A DNA stretch of 64,000 nucleotides from Clostridium amylolyticum (GTDB lineage: Bacteria; Bacillota; Clostridia; Clostridiales; Clostridiaceae): assembly GCF_900142075.1 (NCBI RefSeq), contig NZ_FQZO01000003.1, positions 248,001-312,000 of the forward strand. Direction: 5' to 3'. This document shows positions 43,392 to 53,187 of this stretch, piece by piece. Each line of letters begins with the position of its first letter. Within the stretch, counting starts at the first letter, position 1. Made by a program: the position numbers and the translations under genes. A model generated the notes under the pieces. That model saw only the letters and a list, made by a program, of their open reading frames with translations. It had not been told where the DNA came from and did no database searches.

Positions 43392-43419
43392 TTTACACCT
43401 GTGCGTATTATGTTATAAT
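43392..43419 (+). promoter_or_regulatory. Promoter of ftsEX
   Basis: TTTACA (43392-43397), 16-base spacer, TATAAT (43414-43419), 55 bases before the ftsE ATG. A TTGACA at 43376 is too far from this -10 to be its partner. Confidence 0.6.
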
Positions 43420-43473
43420 ATGTTTGTATAAAATGCGATAAATACCATGTGAATTTTAGTGAGGGGTGTACAG

Positions 43474-44160
43474 ATGATTGAGTTCAAGAATGTAAGTAAA
43501 ATTTATAATAATAACGTTCATGCTTTAAAGAACGTTAACGTGCAAATTGAACGCGGAGAGTTCGTGTTTCTAGTAGGACCAAGTGGTGCAGGTAAATCTA
43601 CCTTCATAAAAATGCTTCTTAAGGAAATAGAACCTACTTCAGGCAATATCAATAATAATGGGGTAGATCTTGCTACAATTAAAAGAGCTCAAATTCCATA
43701 CTACAGAAGAAAAGTAGGAATGGTCTTCCAAGATTTTAGACTTATTGCAAATCTTAGCGTTTATGAAAATGTAGCTTTTGCTATGAGGGTGGTAGGGGCA
43801 TCCTCAAGAGAAATGAGAAAGAGAGTTCCTACTGTGCTTTCATTAGTAGGTCTTTCAGAAAAATATAAGGCTTTTCCTAATGAATTATCTGGAGGAGAGC
43901 AACAGAGAGTATCACTAGCTAGAGCTATAGTGAACAATCCTTCATTACTTATAGCTGACGAACCTACAGGAAATCTTGACCCTGAAACTGCCAAAGAGAT
44001 AATGGAGCTTCTTGATGATATTAACAAAGCTGGTACTACTATTCTTATGGCTACTCACGCCAAAGATATTGTTGATATGATGAAGAAGAGAGTTATAGCC
44101 ATAGAAAAAGGAACTATAACCAGGGATGAAAAGAGAGGGAGATACGAATATGAGGATTAG
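43474..44160 (+). CDS. ftsE: Cell division ATP-binding protein FtsE
   Basis: ABC ATPase of 228 residues. Walker A GPSGAGKST, signature LSGGEQQRVSLARA, Walker B LLIADEPTGNLD and switch MATHAKDIVD are intact. With FtsX it forms a membrane complex that activates peptidoglycan hydrolases rather than transporting a solute. ATG 43474 with GAGGGGTG at 43460-43467 is preferred over a codon at 43459. Its 3' end overlaps ftsX by 11 bases, so the two are coupled. Confidence 0.95.
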   Translation: MIEFKNVSKIYNNNVHALKNVNVQIERGEFVFLVGPSGAGKSTFIKMLLKEIEPTSGNINNNGVDLATIKRAQIPYYRRKVGMVFQDFRLIANLSVYENVAFAMRVVGASSREMRKRVPTVLSLVGLSEKYKAFPNELSGGEQQRVSLARAIVNNPSLLIADEPTGNLDPETAKEIMELLDDINKAGTTILMATHAKDIVDMMKKRVIAIEKGTITRDEKRGRYEYED

Positions 44161-45040
44161 TACCATAAAATATTTTATTCAAGATGCATTTAGAAGTTTA
44201 TGGAGAAATAGAACTATCAGCTTAGCTTCAATAGCTACAGTGGCAGCTACTATATTTATATTTGGTGTGTTTATGTTAACTGGACTTAACATAGGAAAAG
44301 GGGTTAAAGATGTTGAGTCCAATGTTGAAATTAGAGTATATATAAATGAAGATATCAGCATTAACGATAAAAATGCTTTAGAATCTCAGCTTAAAGCTGA
44401 ACCAGGGGTAAAAGATGTAGTATTTGAAAGTAAAGAGCAGGCCTTCGAAAATTTCAAAAAGTCGTTAAAGGATAAAGCAAGTCTTTTAAGTGGATATGAT
44501 GTAAAAAGCAATCCTATGCCCATTTCTTTTATAGTTAAACTTAAGGATCCTAAATATGCTGAAGAAATTGCAGCAAAGTATGAAAAGGCACCAGGAGTTG
44601 ATGAAATAGGAAAGGATCAAGAATTGATAAATCAGATTTCTTCCTTTGCCAATGGTGTAAAGTGGGTAGGAGTTGCAATATTTATAGTGCTTATAGCAGT
44701 TTCATTATTCTTAATTGCCAATACCATTAAGATCACTGTATTCTCTAGAAGGAGAGAAGTGGGAATAATGAAATTTGTAGGTGCTACAGATTGGTTTATA
44801 AGATGGCCCTTTGTCATTGAAGGAATGGTTATAGGTATTATAGGTGCTGTGATTTCCACAGTGGTTTTATACTTTGCCTATAGGTATGTATTTATGAACG
44901 TTTCAGCTTCAATGCTTATCGCTCAATTACTTCCACCATCCTACGTATATACAACTATGCTGTGGGAATTTATGCTATCAGGTATATTAATCGGTACAGT
45001 GGGTAGTATAGTATCCTTAAGAAAATTCCTAGTTGTATAA
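44150..45040 (+). CDS. ftsX: Cell division protein FtsX
   Basis: Permease-like partner of FtsE, 296 residues, with four transmembrane segments: one near 23-45, an extracellular domain about 46-165 (EIRVYINEDISINDKNALES), then three more up to the C-terminus. The SRRREVGIMKFVGATDWFIR phrase after the second segment is typical of FtsX. It relays ATP-driven changes from FtsE to wall hydrolases outside. ATG 44150 has GAGGGA nine bases upstream, inside the end of ftsE. Confidence 0.93.
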   Translation: MRISTIKYFIQDAFRSLWRNRTISLASIATVAATIFIFGVFMLTGLNIGKGVKDVESNVEIRVYINEDISINDKNALESQLKAEPGVKDVVFESKEQAFENFKKSLKDKASLLSGYDVKSNPMPISFIVKLKDPKYAEEIAAKYEKAPGVDEIGKDQELINQISSFANGVKWVGVAIFIVLIAVSLFLIANTIKITVFSRRREVGIMKFVGATDWFIRWPFVIEGMVIGIIGAVISTVVLYFAYRYVFMNVSASMLIAQLLPPSYVYTTMLWEFMLSGILIGTVGSIVSLRKFLVV

Positions 45041-45110
45041 TTAGAAGAATAGACATATACTTTATAGATAAGAATATAATAGAAATGTAAATCCTTAAAG
45101 GAATTTTCGT

Positions 45111-45152
45111 AAACAGCTGTATCAAATCCTGGATTTGGAACAGCTGTTTCCA
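45111..45152 (+). terminator. Long hairpin after ftsX
   Basis: AAACAGCTGT (45111-45120) pairs with ACAGCTGTTT (45140-45149), with inner pairing CAAATCC/GGATTTG. Few T's follow, so it may be an attenuating rather than full terminator. Confidence 0.5.
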
Positions 45153-45184
45153 TTAGCACGTTGTATTAAGAAAGGGTGTCTTAT

Positions 45185-46438
45185 ATGAATGGGTTTGAAT
45201 CTCAAGGGGACCTTAAAAGAAAAAGAGGAAGAGGTAAATGGATAGCATTGGTTGTAGTGCTTATACTCCTTACTGCAGTGGGTTCCTTTTATGCAGGTAC
45301 AGTAGCAGCCTTCACCATCCCACGATTAAGTGGAGTGAATAGTAATTATAAAGGATTGGAAGATTATAAAAATGTAGAAGGTTTCAATAAGCTCTTCCAA
45401 ATTAGAGAAGCTTTATACAAATATTATGATGGTCCTATTGACGATAATGTTTTGGTAGAAGGAGCTATTAAAGGTATGACTTCCTCCTTAAATGACCCCT
45501 ATACAGTATTCATGAACAAAAAAGAGTTTTATGATTTCAGTGAAAAAAATGAAGGCGAATATGTGGGTTTAGGCATTCAAGTAGGTGTTAAAGATGATAA
45601 AATAACTGTAATTTTACCCTTTGAAGGGTCACCAGCAGATAAAGCTGGTATACTTCCAGGGGATGTTATTTTAAAAGTGAATGATACTGATGTTACAGGT
45701 AAAGATATAGATAAGGCAGTATCAATAATGAAGGGAAATGATAAGGTAGAAGTAAAACTTAGCCTTTTCCGAGAAAATAAAGGAAATTTTGATGTGGCGG
45801 TAAAAAGAGATACAATTAAATTGGTTACCGTAAAAGGCGAAATGATGGATAATAATATAGGTTATATATCCATAAGCATGTTTGACGAACATACCACAGA
45901 TAATTTTAATAAAACCCTTAAAAACTTAAAGAGCAAAGGAATGAAAGCTCTTATATTAGATCTTAGAGATAATCCAGGTGGATTATTAAAATCCAGTGTG
46001 GAAATATCTTCAAACTTTATACCTAAAAACAAGGTTATAGTTTCTACCATAGATAAAAATAAAAAAGAAGAACGCCTTAATTCCTTAGGTGGAAATGCTC
46101 AAGGCCTTCCTTTGGTAGTTCTAATAAATGAGTATACTGCCAGCGCCTCAGAAATAGTTTCAGGAGCTATAAGAGATTATAAGGTAGGTACTTTGGTGGG
46201 CACTAAAACCTTTGGTAAAGGAGTTGTTCAGTCTGTTTTATCTGGATCAGATGGAACGGCACTGAAAGTTACTATATCAAAATATTATACCCCTAATGGT
46301 GAAAACATCCATCACACAGGTATAGCTCCAGATATTGAAGTAAAATATCCTGATGAATTGAGAGAAAAAATTTATAAACGTTCAGATGACCCTCAATTTA
46401 ATAAAGCTCTGGAGGTAATTAAGGAAAAACTTAAATAG
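45185..46438 (+). CDS. C-terminal processing peptidase (S41 family), CtpA/CtpB type
   Basis: Membrane-anchored serine protease of 417 residues: anchor segment about 17-40, an N-terminal helical region, a PDZ domain (about 120-200; EYVGLGIQVGV ... GSPADKAGILPGDVILKVND) and the S41 catalytic domain with LILDLRDNPGGLLKSSVEIS, the serine in YTASASEIVSGAI and the lysine in GTKTFGKGVVQS. A C-terminal peptidoglycan-binding domain is not evident. In Bacillus the homologous gene (ctpB/yvjB) also follows ftsX; CtpB cleaves SpoIVFA in sporulation. ATG 45185 fits the AAAGGG site. Confidence 0.9.
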   Translation: MNGFESQGDLKRKRGRGKWIALVVVLILLTAVGSFYAGTVAAFTIPRLSGVNSNYKGLEDYKNVEGFNKLFQIREALYKYYDGPIDDNVLVEGAIKGMTSSLNDPYTVFMNKKEFYDFSEKNEGEYVGLGIQVGVKDDKITVILPFEGSPADKAGILPGDVILKVNDTDVTGKDIDKAVSIMKGNDKVEVKLSLFRENKGNFDVAVKRDTIKLVTVKGEMMDNNIGYISISMFDEHTTDNFNKTLKNLKSKGMKALILDLRDNPGGLLKSSVEISSNFIPKNKVIVSTIDKNKKEERLNSLGGNAQGLPLVVLINEYTASASEIVSGAIRDYKVGTLVGTKTFGKGVVQSVLSGSDGTALKVTISKYYTPNGENIHHTGIAPDIEVKYPDELREKIYKRSDDPQFNKALEVIKEKLK

Positions 46439-46452
46439 GAGGATCCTTCAGC

Positions 46453-47730
46453 ATGAATGTAGCAATTTATACGTTAAGATCCGTTGCCTATGCAATAATA
46501 GACCCTTCATTGGTAATTGTTCTCATAATATTAGGGATTATCTTTTATAATCAAAACAGAAAAACTACTGTAATGCAGAAGATGATTATTGGGGAGAGGC
46601 TTCATTCTCCCCTAGAACTTACCTTGTCTCAATTGGTTATTGGAATTTTAGCAGGGACTATGGGAAGTTTAATATTTTCATATCTAGGAATAATGTTTCC
46701 TGAAAATTCAGGAATAGAATTTTTATTTTTAGTATCAATTCTTCTAATGCTATTTAAGCCTAGGTTTTTTTGTTTTGCTTATTCCGGTTCTATTTTAGCT
46801 GCAATAAGTCTTATAGTTTCATATGTATATAAATCCCAAGGAATGGCTGCGCCATTAAATATAGATATTGTTTCATTATTCACATTAATAGGTATTCTTC
46901 ACATAATTGAAGGCATATTGGTTATGATAGATGGGGATAAAGGAGCCATACCTATATTTACTACCAGGGGAAACAAAATTATAGGCGGATTCGCCTTTAA
47001 AAGATATTGGGCTCTGCCCGTGGCTATTTTCATTATGTATGCTGATAGTTTATCTGCAGGGCTAATTAGTGTTAATACCCCGGACTGGTGGCCAATTTTA
47101 AAAAATACTAACACCATGGATTTAATAAAAAATGCCGTTTTAGCTATGATACCTTTTTATGGGGTGCTTGGCTATTCTAGTATAACCTTTACTAAAAATA
47201 AATCTATGAAAGCACTTTATTCGGGTATAGGCATTCTTATCTTTGGAGTTCTTCTTACAGCGGTAGCCCAACTAGGAAGGATAGGTATTATAGGAGAGGC
47301 TATAGTTATTGTCTTTTCCCCCTTGGCCCATGAATTAATGCTTTATATTCAAAAGAATTTTGAAGAAAAAGGAAATCCTAAATTTATAAGCGATGATGAA
47401 GGTATAATGGTTTTAGAGGTAGCACCTCAATCACCAGCCTACAAAGCAGGCATTAAAAGCGGTGATAAGCTCGTGGAGATAAACGGTATGGAAATCTTCA
47501 GCGAAGCATCGGTTTATGAAGTGCTAAAAGAAAACTTAAATCAAGTTATCTTTAAAATAAAGGATTATAAAGGCAATTTCAAAGAGCTTTCCCTTTCTAG
47601 AAAGGGCTCAGAAAGAATAGGTCTAGTACTAGTTCCAAGAAATCTGCCCAAAGAAAACCAAGTGGTTAAATTCGACAACAACAAGTTCCAAGACATGATT
47701 GAAAAGTTTAAAAATGAGAAAAAAGAGTAG
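46453..47730 (+). CDS. Multi-spanning PDZ protein, MinJ-like
   Basis: Membrane protein of 425 residues with about eight transmembrane segments (1-300) and a cytosolic C-terminal PDZ domain (about 305-395; GIMVLEVAPQSPAYKAGIKS, GDKLVEINGMEIFSEASVYE). This architecture and the position between a Ctp protease gene and uvrB match Bacillus MinJ (YvjD), which bridges DivIVA and MinD at the poles and septum. GGAGG lies ten bases before the ATG, overlapping the protease stop. Homology to MinJ is inferred from layout and synteny. Confidence 0.75.
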   Translation: MNVAIYTLRSVAYAIIDPSLVIVLIILGIIFYNQNRKTTVMQKMIIGERLHSPLELTLSQLVIGILAGTMGSLIFSYLGIMFPENSGIEFLFLVSILLMLFKPRFFCFAYSGSILAAISLIVSYVYKSQGMAAPLNIDIVSLFTLIGILHIIEGILVMIDGDKGAIPIFTTRGNKIIGGFAFKRYWALPVAIFIMYADSLSAGLISVNTPDWWPILKNTNTMDLIKNAVLAMIPFYGVLGYSSITFTKNKSMKALYSGIGILIFGVLLTAVAQLGRIGIIGEAIVIVFSPLAHELMLYIQKNFEEKGNPKFISDDEGIMVLEVAPQSPAYKAGIKSGDKLVEINGMEIFSEASVYEVLKENLNQVIFKIKDYKGNFKELSLSRKGSERIGLVLVPRNLPKENQVVKFDNNKFQDMIEKFKNEKKE

Positions 47731-47735
47731 GAAAA

Positions 47736-47931
47736 CAATTTAGAATTGAGAATGAAGGAAAAAATTCCTGACGGAATTTTGGGAGAATATAATATTAAAC
47801 TCTTGAGGAGTTTAAATGATTAAAGAAAGGAAACCTGAAGGGTTCCTTTCTTTGTTTTAAATAAATTTAAAATTTTTCTGATTCTTTTCATCAGAAAAAT
47901 ATCATTCATTTTAAATTCTAAATTTTTAATT
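47736..47931 (+). repeat. Dispersed four-hairpin element, copy D (direct orientation)
   Basis: Left terminus CAATTTAGAATTGAGAATGA then AGGAA; right terminus ATCATTCATTTTAAATTCTA. Hairpins: H1 AAAATTCC/GGAATTTT (about 47763-47780), H2 TAAACTC/GAGTTTA (about 47797-47815), H3 AAAGAAAGGAA...CC/GGGTTCCTTTCTTT (about 47823-47856), H4 TTTTTCTGAT/ATCAGAAAAA (about 47872-47899). It begins six bases after the MinJ-like stop codon and ends just before the uvrB promoter region. Confidence 0.83.
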
Positions 47932-47982
47932 ATTTTGTTGTATAATTAAACCTTATAGATTAAAATAATATTATACGAAATA

Positions 47983-47996
47983 CGAACAAATGTTTT
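47983..47996 (+). promoter_or_regulatory. LexA/DinR (SOS) box before uvrB
   Basis: CGAACAAATGTTTT matches the Gram-positive SOS box CGAACRNRYGTTYG at 13 of 14 positions. It directly precedes the uvrB ribosome binding site (GAGGTG). A TATAAT lies at 47941-47946. Confidence 0.7.
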
Positions 47997-48007
47997 GAGG
48001 TGATGAT

Positions 48008-50011
48008 ATGGATTTTAAAATAAAATCTTCTTTTAAACCCACAGGGGATCAGCCTCAGGCTGTGGATAGTTTGGTTAGTTCTATAAAAAATGGGGATAAA
48101 TTTCAAACGCTTTTAGGGGTTACAGGCTCTGGAAAGACGTTTACCATGGCTAATATAATAGAAAAGCTTCAAAGACCTGCTTTGATTTTAGCTCATAATA
48201 AGACCTTAGCTGCACAGTTGTGTGCTGAGTTTAAAGACTTTTTCCCTAATAATATAGTGGAATATTTTGTTTCTTATTATGATTATTATCAGCCAGAAGC
48301 TTATGTTCCTCAAACTGATACCTATATTGAAAAAGATGCTTCTATTAATGATGAAATAGATAAGCTTAGGCACTCTGCTACCTCTGCTCTTTTAGAAAGA
48401 AGAGATGTTATTATAGTGGCTTCTGTGTCTTGTATTTATGGACTTGGTAATCCAGAAGAATATGCTAATTTAACACTATCTTTAAGACAAGGAATGATAA
48501 AAGATAGGGATGAGGTTATAAGAAAGCTTGTGGAAATACAATACGAGAGAAATGATATAGACTTTGCCAGAGGTACTTTTAGAGTGCGTGGTGATTCTTT
48601 AGATATAATTCCTGCTTCTTCTTCTAATAAAGGAATAAGGGTTGAATTCTTTGGGGATGAAGTAGATAGGATAAGAGAATTTGAGGTTTTAACGGGAAAT
48701 ATTATAGGAGAAAGACAGCATGTTAGCATATTCCCAGCTTCTCACTTTGCCACCTCTAGGGATAAACTTGAGATAGCAATTACAAAAATTGAAGAGGAGC
48801 TGGAAGATAGACTTAAAGATTTAATAGATAAAGGAAATGCCTTAGAAGCTCAAAGGCTTAGGCAAAGAACTAATTATGACATAGAAATGATGAGGGAAAT
48901 GGGATATTGCAGCGGCATAGAGAATTATTCCAGAATTTTGGATGGAAGGGCTCCTGGCACTCCACCACAAACTCTCATAGACTACTTTCCTAAGGATTTC
49001 CTTATGTTTATAGATGAGAGCCATGTTACCTTACCTCAAGTTAGAGCGATGTATGCGGGGGACAGATCTAGAAAAGATTCTTTAGTAGAATACGGATTTA
49101 GACTACCTTCAGCCTATGATAATAGACCCTTGAAGTTTCCAGAATTTGAAGAGAAGCTTAACCAAGTGGTATTTGTAAGCGCCACACCTGCAGCCTATGA
49201 GCTTGAGCATTCTAAAAATGTAGCGGAACAAATAATAAGGCCTACTGGATTAATAGATCCTGAAATTATTATTAAGCCTATAAAAGGTCAAGTGGATGAC
49301 TTATTTGGAGAAATAAATAAAACCACTGAGAAGGGATTTAGAACTCTAGTTACCACTTTAACTAAAAGAATGGCAGAGGATCTTACAAAATATTTTAAAG
49401 AGTTAGGTATTAAGACTACTTATATGCACTCTGATATTGACACCATAGAAAGAATGAAAATTATCAGAGATCTTAGAGTGGGAGAATTTGATGTATTAGT
49501 AGGTATAAACCTTTTAAGAGAAGGGTTAGATATTCCGGAAGTGGCTTTAGTGGCCATTTTGGATGCGGATAAGGAAGGCTTTTTAAGGTCTGAAACCTCA
49601 CTTATTCAAACTATAGGGAGAGCGGCAAGAAACTCAGAAAGCAAGGTAATAATGTATGCTGATAATATTACTAATTCTATGAATAGAGCTATAAAAGAGA
49701 CAGATAGAAGAAGAAGTATTCAGACTGAATATAATAAGGAACATGGTATTACACCAACTACCATTATTAAGGATGTAAGAGATATAATAGAAGCTACTAG
49801 AACAGCAGAATCAACAGAAGAATATAAGAGTAAGAGCAAGATTAAAACTATGGAAGACGCATTAAGAGAAGAAGCTGGGGCTTTTGATGAACTTATTAAG
49901 AAGTATGAAGACGAAATGATGGATGCATCTAAGAATCTTCAATTTGAAAGAGCAGCTCAGCTTAGAGATATAATATATGATTTAAAAAAGAAGAAAAAGA
50001 AAAGCAAATAG
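48008..50011 (+). CDS. uvrB: Excinuclease ABC subunit B
   Basis: DNA repair helicase-like protein of 667 residues. Walker A is LLGVTGSGKTFTMANII near residue 38, the beta-hairpin that probes the DNA strand includes YYDYYQPEAYVPQTDTYIEK, Walker B/DExH is MFIDESHVTLPQVRAMYAGD, motif VI is LIQTIGRAARN, and the C-terminal UVR motif (near 630-665) is FDELIKKYEDEMMDASKNLQ. It receives damage from UvrA and positions UvrC. It forms an operon with uvrA, 34 bases apart, behind an SOS-type box. Confidence 0.97.
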   Translation: MDFKIKSSFKPTGDQPQAVDSLVSSIKNGDKFQTLLGVTGSGKTFTMANIIEKLQRPALILAHNKTLAAQLCAEFKDFFPNNIVEYFVSYYDYYQPEAYVPQTDTYIEKDASINDEIDKLRHSATSALLERRDVIIVASVSCIYGLGNPEEYANLTLSLRQGMIKDRDEVIRKLVEIQYERNDIDFARGTFRVRGDSLDIIPASSSNKGIRVEFFGDEVDRIREFEVLTGNIIGERQHVSIFPASHFATSRDKLEIAITKIEEELEDRLKDLIDKGNALEAQRLRQRTNYDIEMMREMGYCSGIENYSRILDGRAPGTPPQTLIDYFPKDFLMFIDESHVTLPQVRAMYAGDRSRKDSLVEYGFRLPSAYDNRPLKFPEFEEKLNQVVFVSATPAAYELEHSKNVAEQIIRPTGLIDPEIIIKPIKGQVDDLFGEINKTTEKGFRTLVTTLTKRMAEDLTKYFKELGIKTTYMHSDIDTIERMKIIRDLRVGEFDVLVGINLLREGLDIPEVALVAILDADKEGFLRSETSLIQTIGRAARNSESKVIMYADNITNSMNRAIKETDRRRSIQTEYNKEHGITPTTIIKDVRDIIEATRTAESTEEYKSKSKIKTMEDALREEAGAFDELIKKYEDEMMDASKNLQFERAAQLRDIIYDLKKKKKKSK

Positions 50012-50045
50012 CAAACTAAACTACCCTGGAGGTTAATGGCAAGTT

Positions 50046-52871
50046 ATGAAAGATAAAATTGTAATTAAAGGAGCTAAGGTTCATAATTTAAAAAATGTAG
50101 ATTTAGAAATACCTAGAGATAAACTTGTGGTGTTCACGGGTTTATCTGGTTCAGGTAAATCTTCCTTAGCCTTTGACACCCTTTATGCTGAAGGACAGAG
50201 AAGATATGTAGAATCACTGTCAGCTTATGCTAGACAATTCTTAGGACAAATGGATAAGCCTGATGTGGAGTACATTGAAGGGTTATCTCCGGCTATTTCC
50301 ATAGATCAAAAAACTACTAGCAAAAATCCACGATCTACTGTAGGTACTGTTACTGAAATATATGATTACCTTAGACTCTTATATGCAAGAGTTGGGGTGC
50401 CACATTGTCCTCAATGTGGGAAAGAAATAACTCAGCAGTCTGTAGATCAGATGGTGGATAAGGTGTTGGAGCTTAAAGAAAGAACTAAAATTCAAATATT
50501 AGCACCTATAATAAGAGGAAGAAAAGGTACTCATGAAAAGGTACTGGAAAATATAAAAAAGAATGGTTTTATTAGAGCTAGAATAGATGGGGAAATTTTA
50601 GATTTAACTGAAGAAGAAATAAAGCTTGAAAAGAATATTAAGCATACTATAGAAGCTGTTATTGATAGGCTTATAATACGTGAAGATATGAGAAGCAGAC
50701 TTTCAGACTCTATAGAAACAGCACTTAAATTAGCGGAAGGATTAGTAGTGGTAAACATAATAGATGAAGGTGATATGTTATTCTCAGAAAAATTTGCTTG
50801 TGCAGATTGTGGAATTAGTATAGATGAGCTAGCCCCTAGGCTATTTTCCTTTAACTCTCCCTTTGGAAAATGTGATCATTGTGATGGCTTAGGAACCCTT
50901 CTTGAAATTGATGAAGACTTAGTTATACCAGATAAGAGCAAAAGCATTATGGAAGGAGCCATTGCTTCTTGGGGAGAAGGTAGATTAAAGGAAGACTCTT
51001 GGACCTATAGTATATTAAAGTCCTTAACTCAAAAATATGATTTTGACTTAAATACTCCTATAAAAGATTTACCTAAGAAAATAGTAAATATTCTTCTTTA
51101 TGGAACAAAAGGAGAAAAGATAAAGGTTAAATATGATAGAGAATACTCCTCAGGAGAGTTCTATCATAATTTTGAGGGAGAGATTAATTCTCTTAAGAGA
51201 AGATATATGGAAACCAGTTCTGATGCAATAAAAGCTGATATAGGACAGTTTATGAGCGACAATCCATGCCCTAAATGCAAAGGGGCTAGATTAAAGCCAG
51301 AAGCTTTAGCAGTAACGGTGGGATCAAAAAATATCAATGAGTTTACAAGGCTTTCCATTGGTGAAGAGTTAAAGTATATAGATAGCATCCAATTCTCTGA
51401 AAAGAATCAGATAATAAGTGGACAGATAATAAAAGAAATCAAAAGCAGATTGAAATTTCTTATGGATGTAGGCCTGGACTACCTAGATTTAGCTAGAAAT
51501 TCTGGTACTTTATCTGGAGGGGAATCTCAGAGAATAAGGTTAGCTACTCAAATTGGATCTAGCTTGATGGGAGTTCTATATATACTAGATGAGCCTAGTA
51601 TTGGTCTACATCAAAGGGATAACGACAGGCTTATTGCTACTTTAAAGCATCTTAGAGATTTGGGAAATACCCTTATAGTAGTGGAACATGATGAAGATAC
51701 CATGCGTGAAGCAGATTATATCGTAGATATAGGACCTGGTGCGGGAGAACATGGAGGAAAAGTGGTGGCAGCAGGACCCCTAGAGGATATTATGAAAGTG
51801 GAAGAATCCATAACTGCACAGTATCTTACAGGTAAGAAAAGCATTGAGGTACCTGAGGTTAGAAATAAGGGTAATGGTAACATCGTAACAATTAAAGGAG
51901 CTTCAGAAAACAATCTTAAAAATGTAAATGTAGATTTTCCTTTAGGAACTCTTACCTTGGTAACAGGGGTTTCTGGTTCGGGGAAAAGTACTTTGGTAAA
52001 TGAAATATTATTTAAAGGATTAAATAAAGCTGTAAATAACTCTAGAAAGCTCCCAGGAAAGCATAAGGAGATTTTAGGTGCTGAGAATATCGACAAGATA
52101 ATTGATATAGATCAAAGTCCTATAGGAAGAACTCCAAGATCTAATCCAGCAACCTATACGGGAACTTTCGATATAATAAGAGATCTTTTCTCCTCTACCC
52201 CTGAATCCAAAATGAGAGGTTACAAACCAGGAAGATTCAGCTTTAATGTTAAAGGCGGTAGATGCGAAGCCTGCAGTGGAGATGGAATAATAAAAATAGA
52301 GATGCAGTTTTTATCTGATGTATATGTTCCTTGTGAAGTTTGTAAGGGAAAAAGATATAACAGAGAGACCTTAGAAGTTAAATATAAAGGCAAGAATATA
52401 GATGATGTACTTAACATGACCGTAGAGGAAGCCTTAGAATTTTTTGAAAGTCTTCCTAGAATAAAAAATAAACTTCAGACTTTGCAAGATGTAGGCCTTG
52501 GATATATAAGATTAGGCCAACCTTCCACTCAGCTATCTGGAGGAGAAGCACAAAGGATAAAGCTAGCCTCTGAACTTTCAAAAAGAAGCACTGGCAAGAC
52601 TTTATATATATTAGATGAACCAAGTACTGGACTTCATATAGATGATGTAAAAAGGCTTATATCCATACTTCAGAGATTGGTACAATCAGGTAATACCGTG
52701 GTGGTTATAGAACATAATCTTGATATTATTAAGTGTGCCGATTATATCATTGACCTGGGACCTGAGGGTGGAGATAAAGGTGGTACTATAGTGGCTACAG
52801 GTACACCTGAAGAGTTTTGTAAGAGTAAGAAGTCTTATACTGCACAATATTTGAAGAAGGTACTAAAATAG
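50046..52871 (+). CDS. uvrA: Excinuclease ABC subunit A
   Basis: Damage-recognition ATPase of 941 residues with two ABC modules. First Walker A is GLSGSGKSSLAFDTLYAEGQ; the first signature is NSGTLSGGESQRIRLATQIG; the second Walker A is GVSGSGKSTLVNE and second signature is QLSGGEAQRIKLASEL. Zinc fingers are seen as CPQCGKE, CADCGIS...CDHCDGLG and CEACSGDG...CEVCKGKRY. It loads UvrB at bulky lesions. GGAGG precedes the ATG and its length is standard. Confidence 0.97.
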   Translation: MKDKIVIKGAKVHNLKNVDLEIPRDKLVVFTGLSGSGKSSLAFDTLYAEGQRRYVESLSAYARQFLGQMDKPDVEYIEGLSPAISIDQKTTSKNPRSTVGTVTEIYDYLRLLYARVGVPHCPQCGKEITQQSVDQMVDKVLELKERTKIQILAPIIRGRKGTHEKVLENIKKNGFIRARIDGEILDLTEEEIKLEKNIKHTIEAVIDRLIIREDMRSRLSDSIETALKLAEGLVVVNIIDEGDMLFSEKFACADCGISIDELAPRLFSFNSPFGKCDHCDGLGTLLEIDEDLVIPDKSKSIMEGAIASWGEGRLKEDSWTYSILKSLTQKYDFDLNTPIKDLPKKIVNILLYGTKGEKIKVKYDREYSSGEFYHNFEGEINSLKRRYMETSSDAIKADIGQFMSDNPCPKCKGARLKPEALAVTVGSKNINEFTRLSIGEELKYIDSIQFSEKNQIISGQIIKEIKSRLKFLMDVGLDYLDLARNSGTLSGGESQRIRLATQIGSSLMGVLYILDEPSIGLHQRDNDRLIATLKHLRDLGNTLIVVEHDEDTMREADYIVDIGPGAGEHGGKVVAAGPLEDIMKVEESITAQYLTGKKSIEVPEVRNKGNGNIVTIKGASENNLKNVNVDFPLGTLTLVTGVSGSGKSTLVNEILFKGLNKAVNNSRKLPGKHKEILGAENIDKIIDIDQSPIGRTPRSNPATYTGTFDIIRDLFSSTPESKMRGYKPGRFSFNVKGGRCEACSGDGIIKIEMQFLSDVYVPCEVCKGKRYNRETLEVKYKGKNIDDVLNMTVEEALEFFESLPRIKNKLQTLQDVGLGYIRLGQPSTQLSGGEAQRIKLASELSKRSTGKTLYILDEPSTGLHIDDVKRLISILQRLVQSGNTVVVIEHNLDIIKCADYIIDLGPEGGDKGGTIVATGTPEEFCKSKKSYTAQYLKKVLK

Positions 52872-53187
52872 CTGTATAAATAACTTTTAGTGGCAACATA
52901 GAGCTAATTATTCTAGGATTAGTTTAGCTCTAAAAGTTTATAATTAATTTGTATAAAATTGTAAGGCATTGCTTTGGGGGAAAGAAGCTCCAAGGCAATG
53001 CTTTCCCATTGTTACTTTGACTTTTGTGTCTTTATTTATTATTCTTACGTATAGGTAAGTAGCTTAAATTATTTCACTTGGTATAATATTATAGTGTATA
53101 ATCTAATTATGTTCTTAAATAATAATATAGATTATAGTAATATAATATGGAAATAATAATTTAATAATGGCTTATGGGGTGAAAAAA
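52872..53187. other. Intergenic region with two hairpins after uvrA and possible promoter
   Basis: Two inverted repeats follow uvrA: AGAGCTAA/TTAGCTCT (52900-52907 with 52924-52931) and GCATTGCTTTGG/CCAAGGCAATGC (52966-52977 with 52990-53001, one wobble, then TTT). One or both probably end the uvrBA transcript. TATAAT hexamers at 53082-53087 and 53097-53102 could serve the FHA-SEDS-PBP operon, without clear -35 elements. No gene is seen. Confidence 0.5.

Noticed and set aside
43376..43419. TTGACA at 43376 as the ftsE -35 element
   Set aside because: It is 32 bases from the TATAAT at 43414; TTTACA at 43392 gives a normal 16-base spacer.
47671..47680. TTCGACA heptamer resembling a Spo0A box
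   Set aside because: It lies within the coding sequence near the end of the MinJ-like gene, with no promoter-like elements around it.
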